Origin: Bog-159 sp049514955
GTDB lineage: Bacteria > Acidobacteriota > Terriglobia > Bryobacterales > Bryobacteraceae
Length of the DNA stretch: 64,000 nt
NCBI GenBank assembly: GCA_049514955.1
Contig: JBEKUO010000001.1
Span: 1-64,000 of the forward strand
Direction of reading: 5' to 3'
Below are positions 42,064 through 50,746 of this stretch, piece by piece. The translations under genes were made by a program, and so were the position numbers. The notes under the pieces are model-generated. The model saw only the letters and a program-made list of their open reading frames with translations. It was not told the DNA's origin and did no database searches. The first letter of the stretch is position 1. Every line of letters starts with the position of its first letter.

Positions 42064-44151
42064 CTACGACTTTCCCACCGCTCCAACGATGAAGTCCACT
42101 TCCTGACCCGGCTGCGCGCTGCTTGGCGCAAAATTGTAATTCGGGCCGCTCATCAGGCGGATGTGGAAGGCATGCCGGGCCCTTCCGGCCTGGAACATTC
42201 CGGTCTTGTTCCTTTTCGCGTCTTTTACCGCGGTGGTGCTGAAGGTGTGCACGCCATCGTTGGCCTTGAAACTGGCCTTCCCCCGGGAGACGCTCAGCCA
42301 TCCTTGGCAAGTAGTAATAAAGTTGTCACTATGATCGTGATACACCAAAAAACTCGCCACTCCGCCCTTGTCAAGCGCGGCACGATAGTTGATAAATGCA
42401 TCTGCCGGTTGATTCAGGTAGTAGAGCTCGATTTTGGCGAGTGCGTTGTAAGCCTGCCAGCGCGACGGATTCGCCTGAATCGCGCTGTTCAGCAGTGTCT
42501 GCGCGTCGGTATATAGGACGTTGTTGATCTTCACCTCCGCCTGCCTGAGCAGCTCGTCGTAGCTCGTAACAACTGGCGCGGGTGGCGGCACGACCGGCGC
42601 GGGCGCAGGCTCGACCGGCGCGGGCGCAGGCGTAACGGCGACCACCGGCGCTGGTGCCGGCGGCGCCGGTTTCTCCACTGTTACCGGCTGTGGCTCCGGC
42701 GCCACCGGATTCTCCGCCTGCGCCTCGAGCGCGCGCTGGCGCTCCTCGTCGCTTTGCGGAATGCCTGCCGCTTGGGTCGGCCACTGTGTGGACCCTGCGG
42801 CCGGCGTAGGGCTCGTAGCCCCTGGCGCAGGGGTCGTGGAACCCGACTCAGGGGTTGTAGAACTTGCCGTGGTTGTCGGCCGGTGCCTATGACGGTACCA
42901 GTAGATAGAGCCGCCGGTGGCTGCCAGCGCGACGATTGCAATCAGAAGCGCGAGGACCAACCACTTCGGCAACGTCCGGCGGACGCGTGGCGGCGGTGGC
43001 GGCGCCACAGGCGCTGCGGGGACAGGGCCGGCTATGACCTGCGGCGCTGGCGGCCCTGGCGGTGGAACAACAGCCGGTGGCTGAGCGGGGGCCACTGGTG
43101 CCAGTATCAGCGTCTCAACCAGTGTCCGCCGGGTCTCATCCAATGCCCGCGTCTCACTCAGAACAGTTACCGGCGCAGGACGAGGGACGGGGAGATTGCC
43201 CGTAAGGGCGCTCTTGAAATCCTCCATCGATTGGAATCGGTCGCCGGCGCGCACGGCCAGCCCCTTCATCAATGCGATCTCCGCGGAAGCCGGAATGCTG
43301 ACTCCCAGTTGGGAGGGGCTTTCCAGCGTGTCCGCAGCCAGCCTGTCGATCGAAGCTGGCGGGACCTTCCCGGTGACGGCGCGATAGAGCGTGGCGGCAG
43401 TGGCATACACGTCGGTCCATGGGCCTTGAATGCCGTTCGACCGGTACTGCTCTTCCGGAGAGTATCCCCCTCTCATGATCACCGAGAGGTTCCGGCTCCT
43501 TTGGCTGAGCGCATTGCGCGCCGCGCCAAAATCGATCAGCTTCACTTTGCCCGTCCTGGGGATGTAGATGTTGTCCGGGCTGACGTCGCGATGCAGGATG
43601 TTCTCGGCGTGCACGGCGCTCAAGGCGTCCATCACCGGCAGCATGATACGGAGCGCCTCCTCGAAAGGGATCGTTCCGCCGCGGCGGCGCAGAAGCTCCT
43701 CGAATGTCATGCCCTCGAGGTACTCCATCACCAGGTAAGCCGTACCGTTATCGCGGAAAACGGTGTCGACCGCCACGATATTGGGGTGATTGCACTTCTT
43801 CAGCACGCGCGCCTACTCGAGGAAGCGCTCCAGTCCCCATTCGTACTCCGGCTTGGTTATGTCGGAGAACGGCAGGACTTTGCTTTGCCCCGTGCGGCCG
43901 GCAATGCCATTCGGCATGTACTCTTTTATGGCGAGGCGCGTTTGCAGGCCGATATCCCAGGCCAGATAGGTGATGCCAAAGCCGCCGTGGCCGAGCGCGC
44001 GCCCGATCACGTATTGATCGCGCAAAACCGTGCGCGGCGGCAGCATCAGGGTGTTGCTGACAGTGGGATGGAAGGGTGACCCACACTTGGGGCAGATCGT
44101 GCTGCCGGAATCGTCTTCCAGGCAACTGACGCACATGGTTTCGAGATTCAT
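42064..44151 (-). pseudogene. Ser/Thr protein kinase interrupted by an in-frame TAG
   Basis: One reading frame of 696 codons is interrupted only at codon 113 (43813-43815, TAG). The N-terminus has a zinc-ribbon (MCVSCLEDD, CPKCGSPF), then a kinase domain: VIGRALGHGGFGITYLAW, AIKEY (beta-3 Lys), the stop, KKCNHPNIV, HRDVSPDNIY and IDFGAAR. A proline-rich linker leads to one membrane segment (~397-420) and an extracellular tail with a tetratricopeptide-like part. The TAG stands where related kinases have the alpha-C Glu in FLEEAR-like sequences, so a GAG-to-TAG change is the simplest origin. It may be a young pseudogene, a sequence error or, less likely, readthrough. Confidence 0.8.
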
Positions 44152-44174
44152 AATCCGTTCTCCATTATGTGTCG

Positions 44175-46031
44175 TTAGTGCTTCTTGGGCGGGGCTTTCG
44201 GCGGAGGCGCGGGCGCGCGTTGCGGCTGCGTGTGCTGCTGCGGCTGCATGCGCTGCTGCGGCTGCGTGCGCTGTGGTTGGGTCTGCGTCCGCTGCGGTTG
44301 GGTCTGCGTCCGCTGTGGTTGGGTCTGCGTCCGCTGTTGCTGATTCTGCGTGTGCTGCGGCTGGGTCTGGGTCCGCTGTTGCTGATTCTGCGTGTGCTGC
44401 GGCTGGGTCTGCGTCCGCTGCTGTTGGTTCTGCGTGTGCTGTGGCTGAGTCTGCGTGTGCTGCGGCTGGGTCTGCGTCCGCTGCTGTTGATTCTGCGTGT
44501 GCTGTGGCTGGGTCTGCGTCCGCTGCGGCTGAGTCTGCGTGCGCTGTTGCTGATTCTGTGTGCGCTGCGGCTGCGTCTGGGTCCGCTGTTGCTGATTCTG
44601 CGTGCGTTGTGGCTGGGTCTGCGTCCGCTGCTGCGTCTGTGTGCGCGGCGCAGAAGACGTGGGCCGCGTCGAAGGCGTCCGGTTCGCCACAACATTACGG
44701 CTCGCGATCTTAGACGGCGCGCCGTGCGCCGATCCGTGCGGCCCCAGACGCGCCTCCTTCGTAGGCTCCACATTGGACCGCGGGCCCACTTTCGCCTTCG
44801 CGTTGGCCGCCGCCGGAACGTGCACAGAGTCCTTGCCGACCGGGTGTCCACTCGCGACGTCGCTGCGCCGCGCAGCGGTCAGGGCCGATGCGCGGTTCAT
44901 ATAGTGCTGCCGCGCCGCATCCGGGTGGGCCAGCACTTTGCGATCCACGGGCACCGCGTTGGTTGCGTTGACCTGCTCCAGGTACCCGGCGCTTACGGTG
45001 TACGCCGGCACCCACACTTCGCCGGGGCCTAGCGGGAACCAGCCGAGCACCGCGTCGGCCAGTACGACGCCCGCTCCAAAATCGGCGAATGCCACCAGTG
45101 CGGGTGCGTAGTAGGGGCGAATTACGAACACCCCGGGAGTCTCGGGCTTCCCGGGAGTCCAGCCCCAGGCGCCGTCAACCTGCACCCAACGCCCGAAATG
45201 AAACGGCGCGTAACCCCAGGGCGCGTCGTCCACCCAGGTCCAGCCCCACGGATCCACAAAGACCCAATGGCCCACGCGGTACGGGGCCCATTGCGCATCT
45301 ACGTTGGGAAACCAAACCGGGCCGTACGGGTCGACGGTGCGCCAATTGCCATTGGCATCCAGATCGGCGTAGCCGGGGATGTCGCGCGAAATGTTTGTCG
45401 CCGTGGCCGACGAGTCCTCGCGCCCGTCCCGTTCGATGCACCAGGCGTCAAACGGATCGGTGGCGGGCGCGTCGAGCGGTTCGGTATTCGCAGCGGTCAC
45501 CCGCACCTGCTTGCCCTCGGCGACCGGCGTAATCTGGCCGCCGGCGTTGATCTCGGCGTCGCCCATCCGCACCGTGACCAGAGTGGTATCGCCCTGCTCG
45601 CTGACCTCCACGCGATAGGCGCCAAAGCGTTTCAAGGTAAAGGAAAGTTGCGGCGTGTCGATCTCAAAGACCTCATCGGCAGCCAGATCGTGCAGCCGCA
45701 CGTTCAGGATGCCGCTCGCAATTTTGATGTGGGTAACCGCGTCGCCCAGTTCCACAAAAGCGAAATCCGTGCGTCCTCCGAAGCGCATGGCGGCATTGTC
45801 CGTCTGCAATTCGGCACGGCCGTTGTCTTCGGTCCAGAACTCGTCGCCGGTGGTCATCGGGCGGTTCAGCTCCGCCGGAGTCCAGTCGTCTACGCCGGCG
45901 GGTTTGAAGGTAACCGTGCCTTCGAAATACCCGAGACGCGCGGCGCGCCGCGGCGGGTCGGCGTTCTGCGGCAGCGCGGGCGTGGCCGCAACGGCTCCCA
46001 GAATGACGAACGCCGCAAATCTCTTAAGCAT
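44175..46031 (-). CDS. Secreted FecR-domain / DUF6600-like protein with Gln-rich heptad repeats
   Basis: A 618-aa protein. The signal peptide is MLKRFAAFVILGAVAATPALPQN, from ATG 46031 after GGAGAGACAGGA. Residues ~30-190 form a FecR-type domain (GYFEGTVTF, GDEFWTEDNGRAELQ, AYRVEV). Residues ~230-350 are rich in aromatic W-x-P-Y/G-x-W repeats, as in DUF6600 (WAPYRVGHWVFVDPWGWTWV). The last ~150 residues are about 17 heptads of R/H-T-Q-T-Q-P-Q and R/H-T-Q-N-Q-Q-Q, then a basic Pro/Lys tail (APPPKAPPKKH). It may sense or bind cell-wall or surface polymers; the function is not known. It lies between two kinase genes. Confidence 0.8.
   Translation of the reverse strand: MLKRFAAFVILGAVAATPALPQNADPPRRAARLGYFEGTVTFKPAGVDDWTPAELNRPMTTGDEFWTEDNGRAELQTDNAAMRFGGRTDFAFVELGDAVTHIKIASGILNVRLHDLAADEVFEIDTPQLSFTLKRFGAYRVEVSEQGDTTLVTVRMGDAEINAGGQITPVAEGKQVRVTAANTEPLDAPATDPFDAWCIERDGREDSSATATNISRDIPGYADLDANGNWRTVDPYGPVWFPNVDAQWAPYRVGHWVFVDPWGWTWVDDAPWGYAPFHFGRWVQVDGAWGWTPGKPETPGVFVIRPYYAPALVAFADFGAGVVLADAVLGWFPLGPGEVWVPAYTVSAGYLEQVNATNAVPVDRKVLAHPDAARQHYMNRASALTAARRSDVASGHPVGKDSVHVPAAANAKAKVGPRSNVEPTKEARLGPHGSAHGAPSKIASRNVVANRTPSTRPTSSAPRTQTQQRTQTQPQRTQNQQQRTQTQPQRTQNQQQRTQTQPQRTQTQPQHTQNQQQRTQTQPQHTQTQPQHTQNQQQRTQTQPQHTQNQQQRTQTQPQHTQNQQQRTQTQPQRTQTQPQRTQTQPQRTQPQQRMQPQQHTQPQRAPAPPPKAPPKKH
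44225..44645. repeat. 21-bp tandem repeat array encoding Gln-rich heptads
   Basis: About 17-18 nearly identical 21-bp units (plus strand of the type GTCTGCGTCCGCTG...) in two main variants, giving RTQTQPQ and RTQNQQQ in the minus-strand protein. Such an array should vary in copy number by slipped-strand pairing without breaking the frame. Confidence 0.9.
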
Positions 46032-46109
46032 TTCCTGTCTCTCCACCTCGACTCTACCACTGACGGGCCCGATCGCAGGCTAACTGCGAGCTTGCTGACT
46101 CCGTCCCGA

Positions 46110-47933
46110 CTAAGGTAACTCCCCCATGCAACGGAACCCCACATCGCTGGCGCGGCTCTCCGGCGCACCCTGGGAACGGGCCGAGACGCGAACGCCGTCC
46201 GCACGCATGTCCCAGGCCCCGCCGCGCAGCACATGCCCGGCGCCGCCGTCCGGACCTTTGGGATCCGCTCCGGGGCTCGCCTGGTAGTAGCCGCTGCCGT
46301 AGAAGTCGGCAGTCCACTCCCACACATTCCCCAGCATGTCGTACAAGCCGTACCCGTTCGGCTTCTTTTTGGCGACCGGCTGCGGCGCATTCCCGCTGTT
46401 ATCTCCGTCCCAGGCGATAGCGTCGAGAGCTCCGTATCGCGATCGCACATTTCCGCCCCGTGCCGCGAACTCCCATTCCGCCTCAGTGGGCAAACGCAGT
46501 CCCGCCCATTCGCAATAACCGGCGGCTTCCTGCCAGGTCACCGACACTGCGGGAAGATCTCCTCCTCCCGTTCCCGTGGCGCGCGTATAGCGCTGGTATG
46601 CGCCCGCAGTCACCTCCGTCTGCCCCATCCAGAATCCCTGGCTGATGCTGACTTCGTGCACCGGTTTCTCGTCGGCGGCGCACGTGGCGTCGCCCGGCGA
46701 GCACCCCATGCGAAAAGTCCCTGCCGGGATCCACACGTACGGCAGGCCGTCTTTTGAGTTGGTCCGCACTTCACCCAGGCTCCCCGCCCGCGCAGGACCA
46801 GGGGCGGGTGACGGGTGCGACTCAGGCGCCGTTGGCTGATGCGACCGGAAAAGGAAAATCCAAACAATCGCGGCCAACAGCAGGCACGCCGCCACACCCG
46901 CAGCCAGCCACATTCCGGTCTTGCGGGGCTTTGGTGGCGCGATGGGCGTGATCTGCACCGTGGGAACGGCCGGTACGACCGCCGTTACTGGCGCCGTCGG
47001 CATAACTGCCGCGACGGGCGGCACCGTCTGTCTTGTCGGAGGGCTCTCTTCCTCCCACACGCCGCCCCCCTGGACCGCGGGCGAGGAGAGCGCCGCAATG
47101 AGATCCGCGGCGGTCTGAAATCTTTCCTCTGAATTCTGTTTCAGACAGCGCAGGATCGCGCTCTCCCATTGCGGGTCCAGGTCCGGAACGAACTGCCGGG
47201 GCGGAGGCGCTTGCGGACGAACGTACGCCGCCTCCGGAAACGGTCGCCGGCCGGCGACCATTTCATACATCACGATGCCCAGCGCAAAAATGTCCGTCGC
47301 TGGTGTGAGCGTGCCCAGGGTAAGTTGCTCGGGAGACATATACGCTGGAGTGCCGACGATATGGCCGACCATCGTCACGTTGCCGGCGGTATCCTCCATG
47401 CTGCGCGCCAGTCCGAAATCCGTGACCACCACACGGATCCCGTTTCCCTTGCCCGTTGGCGTCAGCATGACGTTTGCGGGCTTGAAATCCCGGTGTACGA
47501 TGCCCACTTCATGTGCCGCATCGAGGGCCGCAGCCATTTGCATGACGAGAGGGCCCGCCTCCTGGGTGCTCATGCGCCCCCGGCTCAACCGGTCGGCGAG
47601 GTTCTCACCTTGCAGCATTTCCATGGTGAGGAACATCATTCCGGGTTCCCCGGATGCTGGGTTTCCTGGCGTGATGTGGAGATCGTATATCCGGCAAACA
47701 TTGGGATGCGTGACCTGCTTGGCCGTCTGCACTTCCCGCTTGAATCGGGCAGTGGCCTGCGCATTGGAGGCGATATCCGGCCGTATGGTCTTCAGGGCCA
47801 CGCGCCCGCCCAGATTCAGATCTTCCCCCTCATATACGTCTCCCATACCGCCGCGTCCGAGCCGGCGCACGATCCGGAACCGGCCTGCCAGTACGTCGCC
47901 TGCGCGCAGGCCCAACTCAGGAATTTGGACCAT
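46110..47933 (-). CDS. Ser/Thr protein kinase fused to an extracellular FGE-sulfatase domain
   Basis: A 607-aa transmembrane kinase. The kinase domain spans ~20-285: RLGRGGMGDVYEGEDL, ALKTIRPD, HRDFKPANVML, VTDFGLARSM, GTPAYMSPEQL. A membrane segment follows at ~340-362 (GMWLAAGVAACLLLAAIVWIFLF), then an FGE-sulfatase-like domain (~405-607: YVWIPAGTFRMGCSPGD, LPTEAEWEFAARGG, GYGLYDMLGNVWEWTADFY, RGGAWDM). The catalytic Cys pair of true formylglycine-generating enzymes is not evident, so the outer domain is probably a lectin-like sensor. The gene follows a truncated 'MSPERW' start and may rely on coupling to it. Confidence 0.88.
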   Translation of the reverse strand: MVQIPELGLRAGDVLAGRFRIVRRLGRGGMGDVYEGEDLNLGGRVALKTIRPDIASNAQATARFKREVQTAKQVTHPNVCRIYDLHITPGNPASGEPGMMFLTMEMLQGENLADRLSRGRMSTQEAGPLVMQMAAALDAAHEVGIVHRDFKPANVMLTPTGKGNGIRVVVTDFGLARSMEDTAGNVTMVGHIVGTPAYMSPEQLTLGTLTPATDIFALGIVMYEMVAGRRPFPEAAYVRPQAPPPRQFVPDLDPQWESAILRCLKQNSEERFQTAADLIAALSSPAVQGGGVWEEESPPTRQTVPPVAAVMPTAPVTAVVPAVPTVQITPIAPPKPRKTGMWLAAGVAACLLLAAIVWIFLFRSHQPTAPESHPSPAPGPARAGSLGEVRTNSKDGLPYVWIPAGTFRMGCSPGDATCAADEKPVHEVSISQGFWMGQTEVTAGAYQRYTRATGTGGGDLPAVSVTWQEAAGYCEWAGLRLPTEAEWEFAARGGNVRSRYGALDAIAWDGDNSGNAPQPVAKKKPNGYGLYDMLGNVWEWTADFYGSGYYQASPGADPKGPDGGAGHVLRGGAWDMRADGVRVSARSQGAPESRASDVGFRCMGELP

Positions 47934-48001
47934 TCCCGGGAATCGCGCTCAAGTGCTTCGTCGACGATCTTCCTGACCTGCGCCCAGCGCTCCGGGCTCA
48001 T
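47934..48001 (-). pseudogene. Out-of-frame remnant of a kinase N-terminal module (MSPERW)
   Basis: An ATG at 48001, one base after the sigma-factor stop, encodes MSPERWAQVRKIVDEALERD, the standard opening of Acidobacteria kinases that follow TIGR02999 sigma genes. The frame then runs into the kinase gene in a different register and ends at 47816. A deletion seems to have removed the rest of the module and left the kinase to start at 47933. Confidence 0.6.
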
Positions 48002-48002
48002 T

Positions 48003-48571
48003 TCAGACGGCACGCGCGATCTCCCGGTGCAGCCACAAACGCGCCACGTTCCACTCCCGTTTCACGGTCCGATCCGAAATGCCCAGCACCGCGGCGGTTT
48101 CGGCGACCGACAGGTCTCCAAAGAATCGCAATTCCACGATGCGGCTCTGCCGCGGATCGAGCTTCTCCAGGCGCTGGAGGGCCTCGTCCAGGGCGATCAG
48201 CTCGCTGGATTTCTCGGGAGAAAACACCAACCCTTCGTCGAGCGGGACCTTCGACTGGCCTCCTCCGCGTTTGTCGCGGCCGCGCCCCCGCGCGTAATCG
48301 ATCAGAATACAGCGCATCTGCCGTGCGGCTACCGCAAAGAAATGCGCGCGATTCTCCCAGTTGAAATTCGCCCTGCCTACCATCTTGAGATACGCTTCAT
48401 GACCAGTGCGGTTGCCTGCAGCGTGTGCTCCGGCCGTTCGAGTCTCATGTAGTGCGCCGCGATCCGGCGCATCTCCCCATACACGAGGGGTACCAGTTTC
48501 TGAACCGCCTCCGCGTCCCCTTTTTGAGCGCCGGCAAGCAGCCGTGTGATTTCTCCAGGAGACGATTCCAT
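48003..48571 (-). pseudogene. ECF sigma factor (TIGR02999-like) split by a frameshift
   Basis: Two overlapping frames together make one ~188-residue ECF sigma factor. The first (from 48571) has PGEITRLLAGAQKGDAEAVQKLVPLVYGEMRRIAAHYMRLERPEHTLQATALV, region 2. It then shifts to MKRISRW and stops. The second (to 48003) continues with YLKMVGRANFNWENRAHFFAVAARQMRCILIDYARGR and region 4 (LSVAETAAVLGISDRTVKREW). The relatives' ATALVHEAYL is recovered if one base is added near 48401, so a single-base deletion explains the break. Whether it is a true mutation, an assembly error or programmed frameshifting cannot be decided here. The expected target would be the kinase downstream. Confidence 0.75.
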
Positions 48572-48711
48572 ATGCAGGTTCTTGAAAGAAGAGCGTTTTT
48601 CGGAATTCTACCGCACTTTCGCGCCAGATTTGGCCCCTCCGCTCCTCCCATGTCGCCTGTAAGGTTGCAGGCGGTCAAAGCCGCCTGACACTTTCGAAAA
48701 GGAGAAGGAAA

Positions 48712-49086
48712 ATGTTCCATCGTTCGCTTCCCAAAATCGCAGTAGCGTTGGCCGTGCTGCTGGCGCTGATCACTGTCGCCCCATCACCTATGAGCGCCCA
48801 GGGCAGCCGTTACTCCCTGACGTTCAACAACTATTCGGGTTTGCGAATCGACCGCATCTACATGTCGACCAGCGAATCCGGCCGTTGGGGCCCGGACCAG
48901 CTTCGCGAGAACCGTCTGTGGTCCGGTTCCTACTACACTCTCACCGGGATTACGCCGGGAGAATACGACGTCAAGTTCGTTGATGGACGGGGCTTTGCCT
49001 GCACCCTGTACGGGGTCAACGTGTTCCGCGATCTATCCTGGGACCTGACCCGGCAGTGGCTGCTGGGCTGCGAGTACCGGCGCTGA
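48712..49086 (+). CDS. Small secreted protein, unknown function
   Basis: A 124-aa protein with an excellent ribosome-binding site (AAAGGAGAAGG, six bases before ATG) and a signal peptide (MFHRSLPKIAVALAVLLALITVAPSPMSAQG). The ~95-residue mature part, FNNYSGLRIDRIYMSTSESGRWGPDQL... GITPGEYDVKFVDGRGFACTLYGVNVFRDLSWDLT, is beta-rich with two Cys that could pair. I know similar small periplasmic proteins with the pattern 'IxxIYxSxSxxxxWGxDxL' but no function. It is transcribed divergently from the sigma factor gene, which could place it under that sigma's control. Confidence 0.75.
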   Translation: MFHRSLPKIAVALAVLLALITVAPSPMSAQGSRYSLTFNNYSGLRIDRIYMSTSESGRWGPDQLRENRLWSGSYYTLTGITPGEYDVKFVDGRGFACTLYGVNVFRDLSWDLTRQWLLGCEYRR

Positions 49087-49138
49087 GCCATGCGGGCCGC
49101 CGCGCTGGGCGAGTTCTGCCAAGAACTCGCCCGGGGCC

Positions 49139-50560
49139 TCATTCCCGCGCTAAAGATACCGCCGAGCCGGCTTCCGCGGTTGCAGACTCAGGGAATTTTT
49201 CGGCAAGGGTCTGGCGCAGGAGGTCCACGAACGGGGCGACCATCATCGGCAGGACGGAAGATGCAAAGGGCCGGGACAGCACGGCGTAGTCCCGATTGGA
49301 AAGCGGTATGCGCAGCGTCCAGGCGGGAGTTTCGGGATCGTCGCCACAGTAATCGTAAATCTCGCCGCCCAGCGAGAGCCGCACCTGCTGGAATCCGAAC
49401 CTGACGCCGGCGTCCCGGATCGCCTCCCAGCACTCGCCGGGAGTTCCAGCGGCCAGCAGCGCGGCGCGGAATTTTCGCAGGTCCAGTTGGGCGCTCACGG
49501 TCCGCTGGAACTCGCCGCTGAACAGCAGCCGGCCGGCCAAGTCGAACTCGGCGTAGCCCAGATATTGAATGCCCAGCAGCATGAAGACGCAAAACAGCAG
49601 GATGAGCGCCCCCGCGAAACTATGTACCACGCCTTGAAGAAGAGAAAACGCCGCCGCCAGTCCGCAGAGGCCGTAGAGCACCAGCACGACGCGGCGGGGC
49701 GTAAGCCCTCGGTCGAGCAGCCGGTGATGGATGTGGCCACGGTCCGCCGCAAAGAGCGGCTGACGCCCAAGAAAACGGCGCACAATGGCCAAGGCTACAT
49801 CCAGCAGGGGAATGGAGAGAGCCATCAGCGGCGCGGTCATGCCGAGCACTGTGGCCGATTTATTGGTCCAGATGGCCGCATAGCAGCCTAGCAGGAAACC
49901 GATCAGCAGGCTGCCGGAATCCCCCAGGAAAATGGTTGCCGGGTTGAAGTTGTAGCACAGAAACGCGAGCAGGGCGCCCGCCAGCGGGAAGGTGGCCACC
50001 GCCAGCACCATGTTGTGCGACATCAGGGCAGCGGCGAAGACAGTCAGGGTAGCGAAGAGCCCCACGCCCGCAGCCAAGCCGTCGAGTCCGTCCACCAGGT
50101 TGAAGGCGTTCATGCAGGCCAGCAACCAGATAATAGTCAGCGGCACATTCCACCAGGCGACCGTGTCCGCGCCGTGGATGGAGAGGATTCGGACGCCGCC
50201 CCAACAGGCCACGCTGGCGGCCGCGATCTGTCCGAGAAGTTTCTGCCAGGCCCGCAGGTTGAACAGGTCGTCCAGCAATCCAATCGCGAACGCTAGGGCG
50301 GCGCCCGGGAGCAATTTCCAGACGAGCGAGATCTGCTGGGCCAGCGGGCTGCCTTCTTCCGGGCGAACCAGTAAGTAGGCCACCAGGTAAGAAACGGCGA
50401 TCGCCAGGCCGCCCACGCGCGGGATGGGATAACGGTGGACCTTACGCGTGGGATCGGGCTGGTCCACGACCCCGTAAGACCGGAAAACGTCCCGGCAAAT
50501 CGGGGTCAGCACCAAAGAAATAATAAATGCTCTGAATCCCAACCAGAGCAACGAATGCAC
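49139..50560 (-). CDS. WecA/MraY-like sugar-1-phosphate transferase with C-terminal extension
   Basis: A 473-aa membrane protein starting at GTG 50560, preceded by GGAGG with six-base spacing. Core motifs are VDQPDPTRKVHRYPIPRVGGLAI, GLLDDLFNLRAWQK (Asp pair), NAFNLVDGLDGLAAGVG, FLGDSGSLLIGFLLG and RGHIHHRLLDRGL. It resembles WecA, which puts GlcNAc-1-P (or a similar sugar) on undecaprenyl phosphate. The core ends near residue 340; about 130 further residues (AQLDLRKFRAALLAAG... FGFQQVRLSLGGEIYDYCGDD) form an added soluble domain not present in WecA, of unknown role. It converges with the small secreted protein gene. Confidence 0.87.
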   Translation of the reverse strand: MHSLLWLGFRAFIISLVLTPICRDVFRSYGVVDQPDPTRKVHRYPIPRVGGLAIAVSYLVAYLLVRPEEGSPLAQQISLVWKLLPGAALAFAIGLLDDLFNLRAWQKLLGQIAAASVACWGGVRILSIHGADTVAWWNVPLTIIWLLACMNAFNLVDGLDGLAAGVGLFATLTVFAAALMSHNMVLAVATFPLAGALLAFLCYNFNPATIFLGDSGSLLIGFLLGCYAAIWTNKSATVLGMTAPLMALSIPLLDVALAIVRRFLGRQPLFAADRGHIHHRLLDRGLTPRRVVLVLYGLCGLAAAFSLLQGVVHSFAGALILLFCVFMLLGIQYLGYAEFDLAGRLLFSGEFQRTVSAQLDLRKFRAALLAAGTPGECWEAIRDAGVRFGFQQVRLSLGGEIYDYCGDDPETPAWTLRIPLSNRDYAVLSRPFASSVLPMMVAPFVDLLRQTLAEKFPESATAEAGSAVSLARE

Positions 50561-50746
50561 CCAAAACCTCCAGCCACTCCTGATGGTGGCGCACGCCGCG
50601 CTACGTGTCAAGACACATGCTTTCAATTATTTCCGGATTGTACTGGTACCTTGGATAAATTCTTGTCTGTCGCAGGTCCGGCATGGCCGGACGGCAGACC
50701 GGCCACCTCCTGGCTTGACACCGCTGCTTGCGGCGCGTCAGAGTGA

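Noticed and set aside
44225..44645. Tandem array as a CRISPR
   Set aside because: The units are contiguous 21-mers without unique spacers, and no cas gene is present in the window.
44162..45032. Plus-strand Arg/Leu/Ala-rich open frames across the Gln-repeat region
   Set aside because: They are the complement of the 21-bp tandem repeats read in other frames; the minus-strand frame has a signal peptide and FecR domain.
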